DNA of 64,000 bases from Candidatus Sulfopaludibacter sp. SbA3 (GTDB lineage Bacteria > Acidobacteriota > Terriglobia > Bryobacterales > Bryobacteraceae). The translations under genes were made by a program, and so were the position numbers. Within the stretch, counting starts at the first letter, position 1; the number at the start of each line of letters is the position of its first letter. Location: the NCBI GenBank assembly GCA_945890485.1, contig CAMDCN010000008.1, positions 186,001 to 250,000 of the forward strand, written 5' to 3'. Below the pieces are notes generated by a model that worked only from the letters and a program-made list of their open reading frames with translations, was not told where the DNA came from and searched no databases. Shown here one piece after another: positions 26,914 through 36,435 of the stretch.

Positions 26914-28889
26914 GGTTCTGGTGATTTTAGCGCTTTGATGCGATCGCGATATTGCGCCGCTTTCTCGAACTCGAAATGGCGTGCGGCTTCTTTCATCTTT
27001 TCTTCGAGGCTGGCAATAAGTTGAAGCTTTTGTTCAGGATCGAGTAGCTCGGTAGGCTCCTCGGGCTCGATTGGAATATCGACGTAGTCCGCGGCGGCAA
27101 TGCGAACGAGCGTCATGTCAATGGGCTTGGAGATGCTTTGGGGCGTAATTCCGTTGGCCTCGTTATAGTCTTGCTGGATCCGGCGCCGGCGGGACGTCTC
27201 GTCAATCGCGCTCTTCATGGAGTCGGTGAGGACGTCGGCATAGAGGATGGCCCGTCCATTCAGGTTCCGCGCCGCGCGGCCAATCGTTTGGATCAACGAG
27301 CCGGCGGAGCGGAGGAATCCTTCCTTGTCGGCGTCCAGGATCGCAACCAAGGACACTTCCGGCAGGTCGAGACCTTCCCGGAGCAGGTTGACTCCAATCA
27401 ACACGTCGTACTCCCCACGGCGGAGATCGCGCAGGATTTTGATTCGGTCCAAGGTCGTGACCTCGGAGTGCAGCCACGCGCATTTTACGCCGACTTCGGC
27501 GTAGTAACTCGAAAGATCTTCGGCCATACGCTTAGTCAAGGTCGTGACGAGGGTTCGTTCGTTGCTTGCCGTGCGTTTGCGTATCTCGTTGAGCAGGTCG
27601 TCCACTTGACCTTTAATCGGCCGGATCTCAACGGGCGGATCGATCAAGCCCGTGGGACGAATGATTTGCTCGACGAATTCGCCCTGCGTCTTTTCAAGCT
27701 CATACGGACCCGGCGTAGCGCTGACATAAATTACCTGATTCACCCTGTTTTCGAACTCCTCGAAGGTGAGCGGACGATTGTCGAGGGCGCTCGGCAGGCG
27801 GAAACCAAAGTTCACCAGGGTCTCCTTCCGAGACCGATCGCCTCCCCACATGCCGCGTAATTGAGGCATGGTCTGGTGGCTTTCGTCAGCAAAAATCAGA
27901 TGGTCGGCTGGGAGATAGTCGAGGAGGGTGGGCGGCGCCTCGCCGGGCAGGCGGCCCGAAAAATGCCGGGAATAGTTTTCGACCCCGTGGCAGTAGCCAA
28001 TGGTTTTCATCATCTCCAAGTCGAACTTTGTCCGTTGCCAAAGGCGCTGGGCCTCGATCAGCTTGCCCTGTTTCTCCAGTTCGACCTTCCACCAATCGAG
28101 CTCTTCCTGGATGGTCGCCATGGCCCGTTCCTTCATGTCGACACTCATCACGTAGTGCGTCTTGGGATAGATGGGCAGCCGGGAAAGGGCCTGATGAACC
28201 TGGCCGGTCAGCGGATCGATCTGGAAGAGGCCATCGATCTCGTCACCCCACAGTTCAATGCGATAGGCGAACTCGTCGTAGGAGGGGAAGACTTCCACCA
28301 CGTCGCCGCGGACGCGAAACTTGCCGCGGCTGAACTCATGGTCGTTTCGTTCGTAAAGCAGCTCAACCAGTTTGCCCAGCAACTCTTTGCGCGGAATCTG
28401 CTGGCCCTTTTCGAGCAGGAGCAACATCCCGTAGTAGGCTTCCGGCGATCCGATGCCATAGATGCAACTGACGCTCGCGATAATGACGACATCCCGGCGT
28501 TCAAATAATGAGCGAGTGGCCGCCAGGCGGAGCCGGTCCAGCTCGTCGTTCACAGTGGCTTCCTTTTCGATGTAGGTATCGCCGGCGGGAATGTAGGCCT
28601 CTGGCTGGTAGTAATCGTAGTAGCTGACGAAGTACTCTACGGCGTGTTCCGGGAAGAAGGTTTTGAACTCGTGATAGAGCTGGGCAGCAAGCGTCTTGTT
28701 GTGGGCGAGGACCAGGGCGGGCCGATTGCAGCGCTCGATAACCTTGGCCATCGTGTAAGTTTTGCCCGAACCCGTGACGCCCAACAGTACCTGGTGCCGG
28801 GCCCCATCCAGGACACCCTGCGAGAGCGCATCGATCGCCTGTTGCTGATCGCCTTTGGGGGAGTATGGGACCGCGACGTGAAAGGACAT
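26910..28889 (-). CDS. uvrB: excinuclease ABC subunit B
   Basis: Damage-verification helicase of nucleotide excision repair (659 residues). Walker A 'GVTGSGKT' is near residues 36-43, the DNA-pinching beta-hairpin '[15 protein letters not shown]'-type region near 90-105, helicase motif '[12 protein letters not shown]', motif VI 'QTIGRAARN', and a C-terminal UVR domain that binds UvrC. Full length. It lies 9 bases downstream of the yihY-like gene. Confidence 0.97.
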   Translation of the reverse strand: MSFHVAVPYSPKGDQQQAIDALSQGVLDGARHQVLLGVTGSGKTYTMAKVIERCNRPALVLAHNKTLAAQLYHEFKTFFPEHAVEYFVSYYDYYQPEAYIPAGDTYIEKEATVNDELDRLRLAATRSLFERRDVVIIASVSCIYGIGSPEAYYGMLLLLEKGQQIPRKELLGKLVELLYERNDHEFSRGKFRVRGDVVEVFPSYDEFAYRIELWGDEIDGLFQIDPLTGQVHQALSRLPIYPKTHYVMSVDMKERAMATIQEELDWWKVELEKQGKLIEAQRLWQRTKFDLEMMKTIGYCHGVENYSRHFSGRLPGEAPPTLLDYLPADHLIFADESHQTMPQLRGMWGGDRSRKETLVNFGFRLPSALDNRPLTFEEFENRVNQVIYVSATPGPYELEKTQGEFVEQIIRPTGLIDPPVEIRPIKGQVDDLLNEIRKRTASNERTLVTTLTKRMAEDLSSYYAEVGVKCAWLHSEVTTLDRIKILRDLRRGEYDVLIGVNLLREGLDLPEVSLVAILDADKEGFLRSAGSLIQTIGRAARNLNGRAILYADVLTDSMKSAIDETSRRRRIQQDYNEANGITPQSISKPIDMTLVRIAAADYVDIPIEPEEPTELLDPEQKLQLIASLEEKMKEAARHFEFEKAAQYRDRIKALKSPEP

Positions 28890-28898
28890 CTTTCCAGT

Positions 28899-29714
28899 CT
28901 AACGGGCTCGAATGAGACGTTCCCGTTCGGCATTGTACTCGCAGCCAAAAAGTGCGATCGCCGCCAGCAGATACATCCACACGAGCATCGCGATCACCCC
29001 TCCGACGGTTCCGTACATGACGTTGTAGTCGGCCAGATTCTGAACATACCAACTGAAGATTAGAGTCACGATGAACCAGAGGATGGAAGCTATCCAAGCG
29101 CCCGGCCAAACATCGCGCCAACGCATGGGTCGATTGGGCGCAATGAAATATAGGAGGGCGACAACGAGCACCACCGTGCAAAAGGAGACGGCGAAGGTCA
29201 GGCCTTGGGCGACGAACTGAATCCATCCTCCGGCCGGGAACAGGAAGCTCCGCAGCCGGCTGCCCGAGAGCAGCAGGACGGATGCCGCCACGGCGGGTAC
29301 GGCGGCGACGAAAACCAGGATCATCGCGACCAGGCGATCCTTGACGATACCGCGGCCGGTGGGGAGCCGGTACGCCGCCCGGAAGCCCTCCATGAGCGAC
29401 TCCATCAGCGACGCCGCGGCCCACACCGAAAGGAGTGTGGCGCCAATGATGAGCCAGAAAGGCCGCTGGCCGCGAGCCGTGAACTGGTACTGCACCATGT
29501 CCGCCGTGCCAGGGGGGACCACTTGCAGTAGAAAGCGAGCCAGGTACTCGCTGACCGCTTCGGCGTTGGCCTGCACCAAGATCGCCGCCAAAGAGGAGAG
29601 GAACGGAAACAGACTCAACAAGCCCGAGTAGGCGGCGGCCTTCGCGATTCCGAAACATCCGTCCATCATCGCGTTGAAGAAGGCGCGGCGGAGGAGAAGC
29701 AAAAACTCATGCAT
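28899..29714 (-). CDS. YihY/UPF0761 family membrane protein
   Basis: A 271-residue polytopic membrane protein (about six helices) of the YihY/BrkB-like family, with 'AAAYSGLLSLFPFLSSLAAI' near the start and 'YGTVGGVIAMLVWMYLLAAI' near the end, the latter being a family hallmark. The role is not settled. It overlaps the preceding membrane protein gene by 8 bases and is followed by uvrB after 9 bases. Confidence 0.88.
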   Translation of the reverse strand: MHEFLLLLRRAFFNAMMDGCFGIAKAAAYSGLLSLFPFLSSLAAILVQANAEAVSEYLARFLLQVVPPGTADMVQYQFTARGQRPFWLIIGATLLSVWAAASLMESLMEGFRAAYRLPTGRGIVKDRLVAMILVFVAAVPAVAASVLLLSGSRLRSFLFPAGGWIQFVAQGLTFAVSFCTVVLVVALLYFIAPNRPMRWRDVWPGAWIASILWFIVTLIFSWYVQNLADYNVMYGTVGGVIAMLVWMYLLAAIALFGCEYNAERERLIRAR

Positions 29715-31683
29715 GGGTTCGCCGGGAACGCAGCCAGAACAGCAGGCAACTGAACCAGCATATCGCGCTCACTCCAGCGGCCAGACGCGTTTCGAGAGGG
29801 GCCCGATACCGCAGAGAGATCTCCGTTTGGGCGGACGCTCGGGGCGCAACGGTGAAAAATCCCAACTCATTGGGCTGAATCGGGATGGCCACGCCGTCCT
29901 GCGAGGCTTGCCACCCTTCTTCGAAACTGATCGCCACGGCCACCAGATGGCCTGCAGGCACGGGGCCGGAAATCGTTGCCGCCGAGGGCCCTTGCCAGTT
30001 AAACGCGAGCGAGGGGCGAGCGCCATCGCTCATCGCTGCGACATATGGGGTAATCACTTGAAACTGGCCGCCTCGGGGAGGATGGGCCGGGAGTTCGCCG
30101 GGAAGGATTAAATGCGCGTACCGAACCGGTTCGAGACGATAAATGCGATCGTCCCCCTCGCTCCAGACCTTTTCGAGTACCCCTTCAAACTTGTCGGGGT
30201 ATTTCACATCGCGGTAATATTCCTCCGAATCGGGGCCATGAATAACAATGTATTCAACCCCCAGCGCCCGGAGTTGGAGCATCGAGTTGGCGGCCTCTTC
30301 GCCTCGTTTTGACCCGAGGTCCGTGCGAACCTGATAGGCAATGTCCACCGGGATGCGATTGCGTAGACCGGTTTCAAAAACGCCGCCGATCTGCGGGTAG
30401 AGAAACCAGGAATTGAAGCGAAAGCGGCTTCCGCCCGAGAGCAACAGCCGCCCAGTGGGCTGTCGGGCGGCCAAAGCAGATGCCACCCGAAACTCGGAAG
30501 TCTCCTCGCGAGGCACTGGAACCCACAGCTGATAGCCGTGCGACAGGAACCGGGTGAGCAGCGGAGTGGACTGCAGGAGAAAGACAAGCAGGCAGGCCCG
30601 GCCAATCCAGGGCCGCCGAGTCATGAGAAGTCGAATCGATTCGACCACGAGTAATAGCAGAAAGAGTTCGTATTCGAGCGCGTAGCGACGGGATTCGGGC
30701 AGGGCATTCAAGCCGTAGGCGTAAAAGCAGGTAACCAGGAATCCGAAGCAGTAGGTCGCCAGTACGAGCATTGAAAAGTAACGGTTTTCACGGAACCGCC
30801 AGTGGCACAACAGCCAAAGGGCAACGAGGCCTCCGCTCCAGGCGAGCAGCGCCATTCGTTCCTGGCCTTGCAACTGATACCCGAAGGCGTCCTGCGGCCA
30901 ATTGCCGAGCATGCGGAGGACGAACGACGGAGTCAGCCAAAAGGCGGCCAGCAGATACCCAAGAACTCCCGCGGCCAGAACTCGCCGGGTGGAGAATTCA
31001 GGAGCCGTGAAGTGGGTCATGAGAAGAATGACCACCAGCAACGCCAAGGCGAGTCCCGCGACCCAGTTCGTCAGCACCACTGTGGCCAGCCCCGCTGCGG
31101 CCAGCCAGAGCGAACCGAAGGTACGGCGTACCGCACACCGGTGAACCGCGATCAATGCCAACGGCATTAATGCGAGCCCGACTGTGTGCGGTCCCTCTCC
31201 GTACTTCAGCAGTACCTGGATTCGCCAAGGAATCTGGAAAAGCCCTTGATCGTTCTGGATCGTTTCGATCAGTCGATAAAGCGGGCTGCAAAACGTGACC
31301 GCAAGCCCGGCGCAAAAGGCGATCCGCCGAGAGGATCCGAAATAGCGAACGAATAGATAAACGGAAACGACCCCAAGGCAAAGCGCGGCCGCGCAGGTAA
31401 CTCGATGGACCTGAGTCGGGTCGACGCCAGCGAGTATCCGGATCCAAAGCGCACTCCAGTACGGCAACAGCGGAAGATAGATGAAATGGGTTGGCAGTCC
31501 GCAGTACTGCAACGGACTCCAGCCCCAAGGGTCCGGCTGCTGTGCCACCCAATTGGCCATGAAAGCGTAGCCACGCTCGATGGAGCCCCGGTACGGCGTA
31601 ACTCCGGGCAGAAAGATCCGCCAATTCAGAACCAGGTTCAGGAGCAGCAATAAGAATGCCCACGGCGCATTTGCCCGCATCAT
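29707..31683 (-). CDS. polytopic membrane protein, GT-C / PTPS-related type (copy 2)
   Basis: A 658-residue protein with about a dozen membrane helices and a C-terminal soluble region (about 430-620). It is related to the gene just upstream: both have a Trp-Tyr/Pro-Leu entry loop ('YLPLLPYWSALW' here) and the shared motif 'LL-K/R-YGEGPH'. It resembles the '6-pyruvoyl-tetrahydropterin synthase-related' membrane family and the GT-C glycosyltransferase fold (YfhO-like). With the GT2 and methyltransferase genes it probably adds or processes lipid-linked sugars. The start ATG 31683 overlaps the previous stop. No substrate can be named. Confidence 0.65.
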   Translation of the reverse strand: MMRANAPWAFLLLLLNLVLNWRIFLPGVTPYRGSIERGYAFMANWVAQQPDPWGWSPLQYCGLPTHFIYLPLLPYWSALWIRILAGVDPTQVHRVTCAAALCLGVVSVYLFVRYFGSSRRIAFCAGLAVTFCSPLYRLIETIQNDQGLFQIPWRIQVLLKYGEGPHTVGLALMPLALIAVHRCAVRRTFGSLWLAAAGLATVVLTNWVAGLALALLVVILLMTHFTAPEFSTRRVLAAGVLGYLLAAFWLTPSFVLRMLGNWPQDAFGYQLQGQERMALLAWSGGLVALWLLCHWRFRENRYFSMLVLATYCFGFLVTCFYAYGLNALPESRRYALEYELFLLLLVVESIRLLMTRRPWIGRACLLVFLLQSTPLLTRFLSHGYQLWVPVPREETSEFRVASALAARQPTGRLLLSGGSRFRFNSWFLYPQIGGVFETGLRNRIPVDIAYQVRTDLGSKRGEEAANSMLQLRALGVEYIVIHGPDSEEYYRDVKYPDKFEGVLEKVWSEGDDRIYRLEPVRYAHLILPGELPAHPPRGGQFQVITPYVAAMSDGARPSLAFNWQGPSAATISGPVPAGHLVAVAISFEEGWQASQDGVAIPIQPNELGFFTVAPRASAQTEISLRYRAPLETRLAAGVSAICWFSCLLFWLRSRRTHA

Positions 31684-33644
31684 GAGCGCCGGCCCCTCCA
31701 ACACAACCAGACAAAAAACAAAGCGGCGACTCCGAACAGCGCTCGACCAATTTGGTTTTCGCGCGGAGTCTCCCAATAAAGCTCGATGTGGTGGGAGCCT
31801 GGGGGAGCCAGGATCCGCGTCTGGCCGATGGCGTCGCGAACCACCGGAAACTCGCTCCCGCCCGACTTTGCCCGCCAAGACGGGTCATACGTCACCAGGA
31901 CGGCCAGGGCCTGGCCCGCTTCGATCGTCGCATCAATGCTCAAGGTCCGCGGGTTCAGCCAACGAGTGGCCGCAGGTGAGTCCGGGCCCTCCTCCAAGGC
32001 CTTGACGTAAGGAGCCAGCCGTTCGACATCTTCACCATTGCGGGCAGGCAGCAACGGCTCAACCTCGGCCAAGCGCACGACCCGTGCCAGGGACCGCCAT
32101 CGACGGGGCACCTCGTGAATCCAGTTGCCCTTCCCATCGTCGAACACGATGGGCAACCGTTTCCGGAAACGGTTGGGAAATTGATAGTCCTGGATCGGCA
32201 GGGCCGAGGTGGCGTCGTTCATTACGATCAGGTCGTTGCCCGTCGCCTGGAGCCACAAAACGGCGGGCTCCGGGTCGTCCCCCAGCAGGATCGACCAGTA
32301 GAGGCTCATGAGGTCGAAATTGATCAACCCCTGCTCACTCCCCCCTCCAATCTGGGCCTCGTTAAACCACCCGTTCCACCAGAAGCGGACGGTTCCCGTG
32401 ACGAACGAACGCGCACCGGGCCGATTTTTCGCCACCCACTCGGCCGTTTGATACTCGATCCGGTCGGTCCATGCCGGCGTACGGTGGATATGGAGCCATG
32501 GGTAAGTGAGGTAACCCCAGGCGGGAATAAAGCAGGCCAGGACCAGCAGCGCGGCCACCATTCGTTCGCGATGCCAGCCGCGGCGGATGATCTCCGCCCC
32601 CGCCAGGACCAGCAACATGTCGAGTTCCGGCACCAGACGTTCCGGTTCTCCCGCAACCCGGAATGCCCGGTTGGTGAAGTGGTGGCCAAGGACGTTGAGG
32701 CTGATCATGGCCGCCCCGCCCCAGACAAAGATCGACCAGGCATGAACAGGTGAGCCGGCAGCCTTTCGCCAACTGACGATGGCTACTGTGACGGCAAGCA
32801 GGATGGCCAGCCCCAAAGACCATAAGTTCCCGGGCTGCGAAACGATGGCCAGATTCCGATTGGTAATGGCGATGTAGGAAGGCGTCAACCAGAAAGCGGT
32901 TAAGCCGTACGCGAGCAGAGCGACCGCGGCGGCGCGTGCCCACACCATCCAGTCTCGCGTCACGACGAAGATGGCCCATGTCAGAACCGGAAAGAAAATC
33001 GCCAGTGCCGTGGCGCCATAGAAGTTGTTCGATACCACCAGCGCCGCGGCTAGGCTGGCGAGGGCCAACTGCGCCGGGTATCCCTTCCGCAGGCCCCACC
33101 AGGCTGCTGCAAACACGAACGGAAGGATCGCCAGGGCCGACATGTGAGGGCCTTCACCGTAGCGAAGCAGTACGTTGAATCGCTGCGGCATGTATGGCAT
33201 GACGTCGCCGCGAATGTGCGCCATAAATAGGAAACTCGGGGAGAGCAATGCCACCCCAGCCGTCGCCAGCCAGGCCCGGACGCGCGACTGGGTAGCCACC
33301 CACACGAACAGCCAAACGCCGGCGATTCCGAGAACATACAGGATCGCCGTATAGAGGTGGTAGCCCCGAGCCGGAGTCACCCCGGCATACTTCGAAAGCG
33401 CGGCCGAGCCATAGCGCAACGCCGGAGGGTAGATGTAGTCGAATCGGGTGCCCCCGTACCAAAGCGGTTGCCAGCCTGGATGAGGCCAGTTCTCGGATAG
33501 GTATCGGGCGTCCGCGATGAAGGTGGCGTCAATCGAGGTCCAGTTTTCCAGATACTTGGTTTTGAAAAGTGGCCAGATGAGCACCATGGCCACGAGCAAA
33601 ACCAGAGCAAAATGAAGCGCGGGCGACGAGAGACGAGCTTTCAA
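31680..33644 (-). CDS. polytopic membrane protein, GT-C / PTPS-related type (copy 1)
   Basis: A 654-residue membrane protein with a first helix (about 9-27), a periplasmic acidic loop 'SIDATFIADARYLSE' (D-containing, as in GT-C enzymes), 'WYGGTRFDYIYPPALRYG', and about ten more helices. The motif 'LLRYGEGPHMSALAILPF' is shared with the next gene, so the pair arose by duplication. The C-terminal 150 residues are soluble. The start is TTG in a TTGA overlap with the GT2 gene. A lipid-linked-sugar transferase role is inference. Confidence 0.65.
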   Translation of the reverse strand: MKARLSSPALHFALVLLVAMVLIWPLFKTKYLENWTSIDATFIADARYLSENWPHPGWQPLWYGGTRFDYIYPPALRYGSAALSKYAGVTPARGYHLYTAILYVLGIAGVWLFVWVATQSRVRAWLATAGVALLSPSFLFMAHIRGDVMPYMPQRFNVLLRYGEGPHMSALAILPFVFAAAWWGLRKGYPAQLALASLAAALVVSNNFYGATALAIFFPVLTWAIFVVTRDWMVWARAAAVALLAYGLTAFWLTPSYIAITNRNLAIVSQPGNLWSLGLAILLAVTVAIVSWRKAAGSPVHAWSIFVWGGAAMISLNVLGHHFTNRAFRVAGEPERLVPELDMLLVLAGAEIIRRGWHRERMVAALLVLACFIPAWGYLTYPWLHIHRTPAWTDRIEYQTAEWVAKNRPGARSFVTGTVRFWWNGWFNEAQIGGGSEQGLINFDLMSLYWSILLGDDPEPAVLWLQATGNDLIVMNDATSALPIQDYQFPNRFRKRLPIVFDDGKGNWIHEVPRRWRSLARVVRLAEVEPLLPARNGEDVERLAPYVKALEEGPDSPAATRWLNPRTLSIDATIEAGQALAVLVTYDPSWRAKSGGSEFPVVRDAIGQTRILAPPGSHHIELYWETPRENQIGRALFGVAALFFVWLCWRGRRS

Positions 33645-34435
33645 ATCCGGCGGTCCTGAGCCTTGGGTGGAGTGTTTTGATACCGACCCAGGATGCTATC
33701 GAACTGGAGCGACCGGCGCACGCCGGTGCGATGCAACAGGTAGCGGGAGAGGACCCAAATGATCGAAAGTCCGTACCGCGTGCTCTGCACAAACGAGGCA
33801 GACGAGGCTTGCGGAAAGTATCGGGTCGGAACCGGCACCTCGGCGATACGAAGCTTGGCCTCAACGAACTGAGCCATGATCTCCTGGTCAAACACAAAGT
33901 TGTCGGAGTTCATGTCGACATTCACCGTTTCGAGGGCGGACCGCCGATAGGCGCGGTATCCCGTATGGTACTCGGCCAGTTTCAGTCCAAAGACCGAATT
34001 CTCCATTTCGGTGAGGAAGCGGTTGGCGATAAATTTCCACCAAGGCATACCTTGCTTCATGACGTCCCCACCCAGAAGCCGGGAACCCAAAACCACGTCA
34101 GCGGCTCCGGTCTCAATGGGCGCGATAATCTGGGGCAGCAATGTCGGGTCGTACTGATAGTCCGGGTGGACCATCACAATGATGTCCGCGCCGGCCCGGA
34201 GCGCTTCGCGATAGCAGGTTTTCTGATTCGCGCCATAGCCGTAGTTCCGGTTGTGGACGAAAATCTCGAGGCCGAGTTCGCGGGCGATCTGGATGGTTTC
34301 GTCCTTGCTGCCATCGTCAACCAGGATCACTAGATCGACCACATCATGCGGAAGTTCCTGGTACGTCATCCGAAGCGTCTTGGCCGCGTTATAGGCCGGC
34401 ATCACGACGACAACCTTCGGTTTGGTTTCACTCAT
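33641..34435 (-). CDS. glycosyltransferase family 2 (polyprenyl-phosphate sugar synthase type)
   Basis: A 264-residue cytoplasmic GT2 enzyme: 'VVMPAYNAAKTLRMTYQELP', nucleotide-sugar Asp pair in 'ILVDDGSKDETI' and the acceptor loop 'VHPDYQYDP'. It resembles dolichyl-phosphate mannose/glucose synthases that load a sugar on a lipid carrier, which would feed the two GT-C-like membrane proteins encoded next. No C-terminal membrane helices are seen. It overlaps the upstream methyltransferase by 8 bases. Confidence 0.85.
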   Translation of the reverse strand: MSETKPKVVVVMPAYNAAKTLRMTYQELPHDVVDLVILVDDGSKDETIQIARELGLEIFVHNRNYGYGANQKTCYREALRAGADIIVMVHPDYQYDPTLLPQIIAPIETGAADVVLGSRLLGGDVMKQGMPWWKFIANRFLTEMENSVFGLKLAEYHTGYRAYRRSALETVNVDMNSDNFVFDQEIMAQFVEAKLRIAEVPVPTRYFPQASSASFVQSTRYGLSIIWVLSRYLLHRTGVRRSLQFDSILGRYQNTPPKAQDRRI

Positions 34436-35156
34436 GAGAACGTTCCAAAATCACTATAAACTGGTAGGCAAAAAGAGTCTTCCACACGGACGCAAATCTC
34501 CAAAAGAGCCATTCCAAGCCTCGGGCCAGCCCGTTTTGGGAATTCAAGAACACACTGAAAGGTACTGGCGTTAGAAGAACCGACGCTACATTATAGCCAG
34601 ACTGCACAAAGAGTTCTCGCCAGCCTGACCAGACGCGAAAGTGAATGTGCGTCCGGTCGAACAGCCCTTTTTCGTCCTGGGGAAACCGTCCGGAGAGCAC
34701 AACCGCCCGGAAGTAAAAGTTGCCACTGTTGGGCACTGACACGATCAGGCGCCCGTTGGGCTTTAAAAGCGACCGCAACTGTACCAGAACTTTCGGGCAT
34801 TCGAGTAGGTGTTCAAGCACATCCGCACAGAGGATGTAGTCGAACCGCTCGGAGAGTGGCGGGATTTCGTGGTGAAGGTCGGCCACGATCAACTTGACGT
34901 TGGAAGGGAATTGGCCGGCGGGCCACGATTGGCGTTCGATTCCGGTGACCTGAAATCCCCGGTCGGCGAACCGGGCGGCCATGTTCCCGTCCCAACAACC
35001 CACATCCAGCAAAGACAGGCCCGCGCCGTCCTGTGGAATGAGCCCGAGGATTTGGGAATGGCTGCTCCATGGGCTAGCCTTAAAGGAATAGCTCTGTTGA
35101 GCTAATGTGTCTGTTGCTCCCATCCCCTCTCTCGTAACCATTGACCCTATCTGCAC
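34428..35156 (-). CDS. class I SAM-dependent methyltransferase
   Basis: A 242-residue methyltransferase with motif I 'LLDVGCWDGNMAARFADRG' (near 49-67), post-I 'VTGIERQ', and motif 'DYILCADVLEHLLE', as in the UbiG-like/Methyltransf_23 group. As first gene of the GT operon it probably methylates a sugar or lipid in glycan synthesis. Start choice is open: GTG 35156, ATG 35141 (AGGG three bases before it) or ATG 35123. The divergent efflux-adaptor gene begins at 35176, so one of the later starts would leave more room for promoters. Confidence 0.85.
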   Translation of the reverse strand: MQIGSMVTREGMGATDTLAQQSYSFKASPWSSHSQILGLIPQDGAGLSLLDVGCWDGNMAARFADRGFQVTGIERQSWPAGQFPSNVKLIVADLHHEIPPLSERFDYILCADVLEHLLECPKVLVQLRSLLKPNGRLIVSVPNSGNFYFRAVVLSGRFPQDEKGLFDRTHIHFRVWSGWRELFVQSGYNVASVLLTPVPFSVFLNSQNGLARGLEWLFWRFASVWKTLFAYQFIVILERSHE

Positions 35157-35175
35157 GCCATCCCTAGATTAACCC

Positions 35176-36399
35176 ATGAACTCGAGCGTCGTCTTTCTAA
35201 CCCTTCCCCTGCTATTGTCCGTCCTCGTCGGTTGCAATAAGCAAGCGGGCCCAGTGCAAGCCAAGCAGGAATCTGGACCGCTGGCGGTCCGGATGACCGA
35301 TGTCAAGGTTCGGGACATCACGCGCGTCGTCGAAACCACCGGAACGCTTTTTCCCTTTGAAGAGGCCGTGATCAGTGCCGAAATCGGAGGAAAGGCGGAA
35401 GAAGTTCGGTTCGATCTTGGCGATGTCGTCGAAAAAGGTCAAGTCCTCGTCCGCATTAACGATGAAGAGCAACGGTATCAGGTACAGCAAAGCGAAGCCC
35501 AACTCCGTCAATCGCTGGAGCGTCTGGGCCTGAAAGCGGAGAACGAAAAAGTCGCCGACATCCGTGAGACCCCGGACGTGCGACGGGCAAAGGCCGATCT
35601 GACCGAGGCGGAACAGCGTTTTAAGAGGACTCGCCAGCTGGTCGACCAGAACATTGGGGCGAAGTCAGAACTCGATCAGGCCAGTTCGCGATTCCAGGCC
35701 GCGCAGGCAGCCTATGACGCGACGATCAACCAGACTCGCAACCTGGTCCAAGAGGTGGAGCGCTTCCGGGCGAATCTGGAGATCGAGCGGAAGAAACTTC
35801 GGGACACCACGGTGAAATCCCCGTTCCGCGCGATCGTGAAGGAGCGTCAGGCCAGCCTTGGTCAGTTCGTTGGACCGAATACTCCGCTTTTTGTTCTGGT
35901 GAAGATCGATCCGATCCGCCTTCGCATTGAGATTCCGGAGCGGATGGCGCCCTGGATCAAGGTGAATCAACAGGCCGAAGTATCCCTCGAAGCCTTTGAA
36001 GGCCGGAAGTTTCAGGGCAAGATTTGGCGGATTTCGCCGACCGTGGACCAGAGCAAGCGCACCTTCGTAGCCGAGGCGCTCATCGACAACAAACTTGGGG
36101 AGTTAAAGCCGGGCTCCTATGCGAAAGCACGGGTACCGACCAGCAAGAACGAACGGATTGTGGTGGTTCCGCAGCGCGCTGTCTACTACGTGCTCGGCTC
36201 CAACAAAGCGTATGTCGTTAAGGACGGAGTGATTGACGCCCGCGATGTGCGGCTTGGCGATCGGATCGATCAGGATGTGGAGATCTTGGAGGGATTGGCG
36301 GAGGGTGAAAAGGTAGCGACCAGTCAGTTGGCCCGATTGGACACCGGGACCAAAGTGAAATTAGCGGTCGACGCACCGAAGAAGAATGCTGGCCAGTGA
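35176..36399 (+). CDS. RND-type efflux periplasmic adaptor lipoprotein
   Basis: A 407-residue membrane-fusion protein (HlyD/AcrA family). The lipobox L-V-G-C20 marks an inner-membrane lipoprotein. It has a barrel-sandwich part ('AEIGGKAEEVRFDLGDVVEKGQ' region), a coiled-coil hairpin (about 95-215) and the beta-barrel and membrane-proximal domains. Normally such adaptors pair with an RND pump and an outer membrane channel; neither is next to this gene, which stands alone between a divergent operon and a hairpin terminator. Confidence 0.88.
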   Translation: MNSSVVFLTLPLLLSVLVGCNKQAGPVQAKQESGPLAVRMTDVKVRDITRVVETTGTLFPFEEAVISAEIGGKAEEVRFDLGDVVEKGQVLVRINDEEQRYQVQQSEAQLRQSLERLGLKAENEKVADIRETPDVRRAKADLTEAEQRFKRTRQLVDQNIGAKSELDQASSRFQAAQAAYDATINQTRNLVQEVERFRANLEIERKKLRDTTVKSPFRAIVKERQASLGQFVGPNTPLFVLVKIDPIRLRIEIPERMAPWIKVNQQAEVSLEAFEGRKFQGKIWRISPTVDQSKRTFVAEALIDNKLGELKPGSYAKARVPTSKNERIVVVPQRAVYYVLGSNKAYVVKDGVIDARDVRLGDRIDQDVEILEGLAEGEKVATSQLARLDTGTKVKLAVDAPKKNAGQ

Positions 36400-36429
36400 G
36401 GCGGCGAAGCCCGCGAAGGCTTCGCCGCC
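36400..36429. terminator. hairpin between convergent genes
   Basis: GGCGGCGAAGCC (36400-36411) and GGCTTCGCCGCC (36418-36429) form a perfect 12-bp stem with loop CGCGAA. It starts directly after the stop of the adaptor gene and ends 6 bases before the stop of the convergent gene. No T-tract follows on either strand, so it may block or stabilise 3' ends rather than act alone. Confidence 0.55.
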
Positions 36430-36435
36430 CAATCC

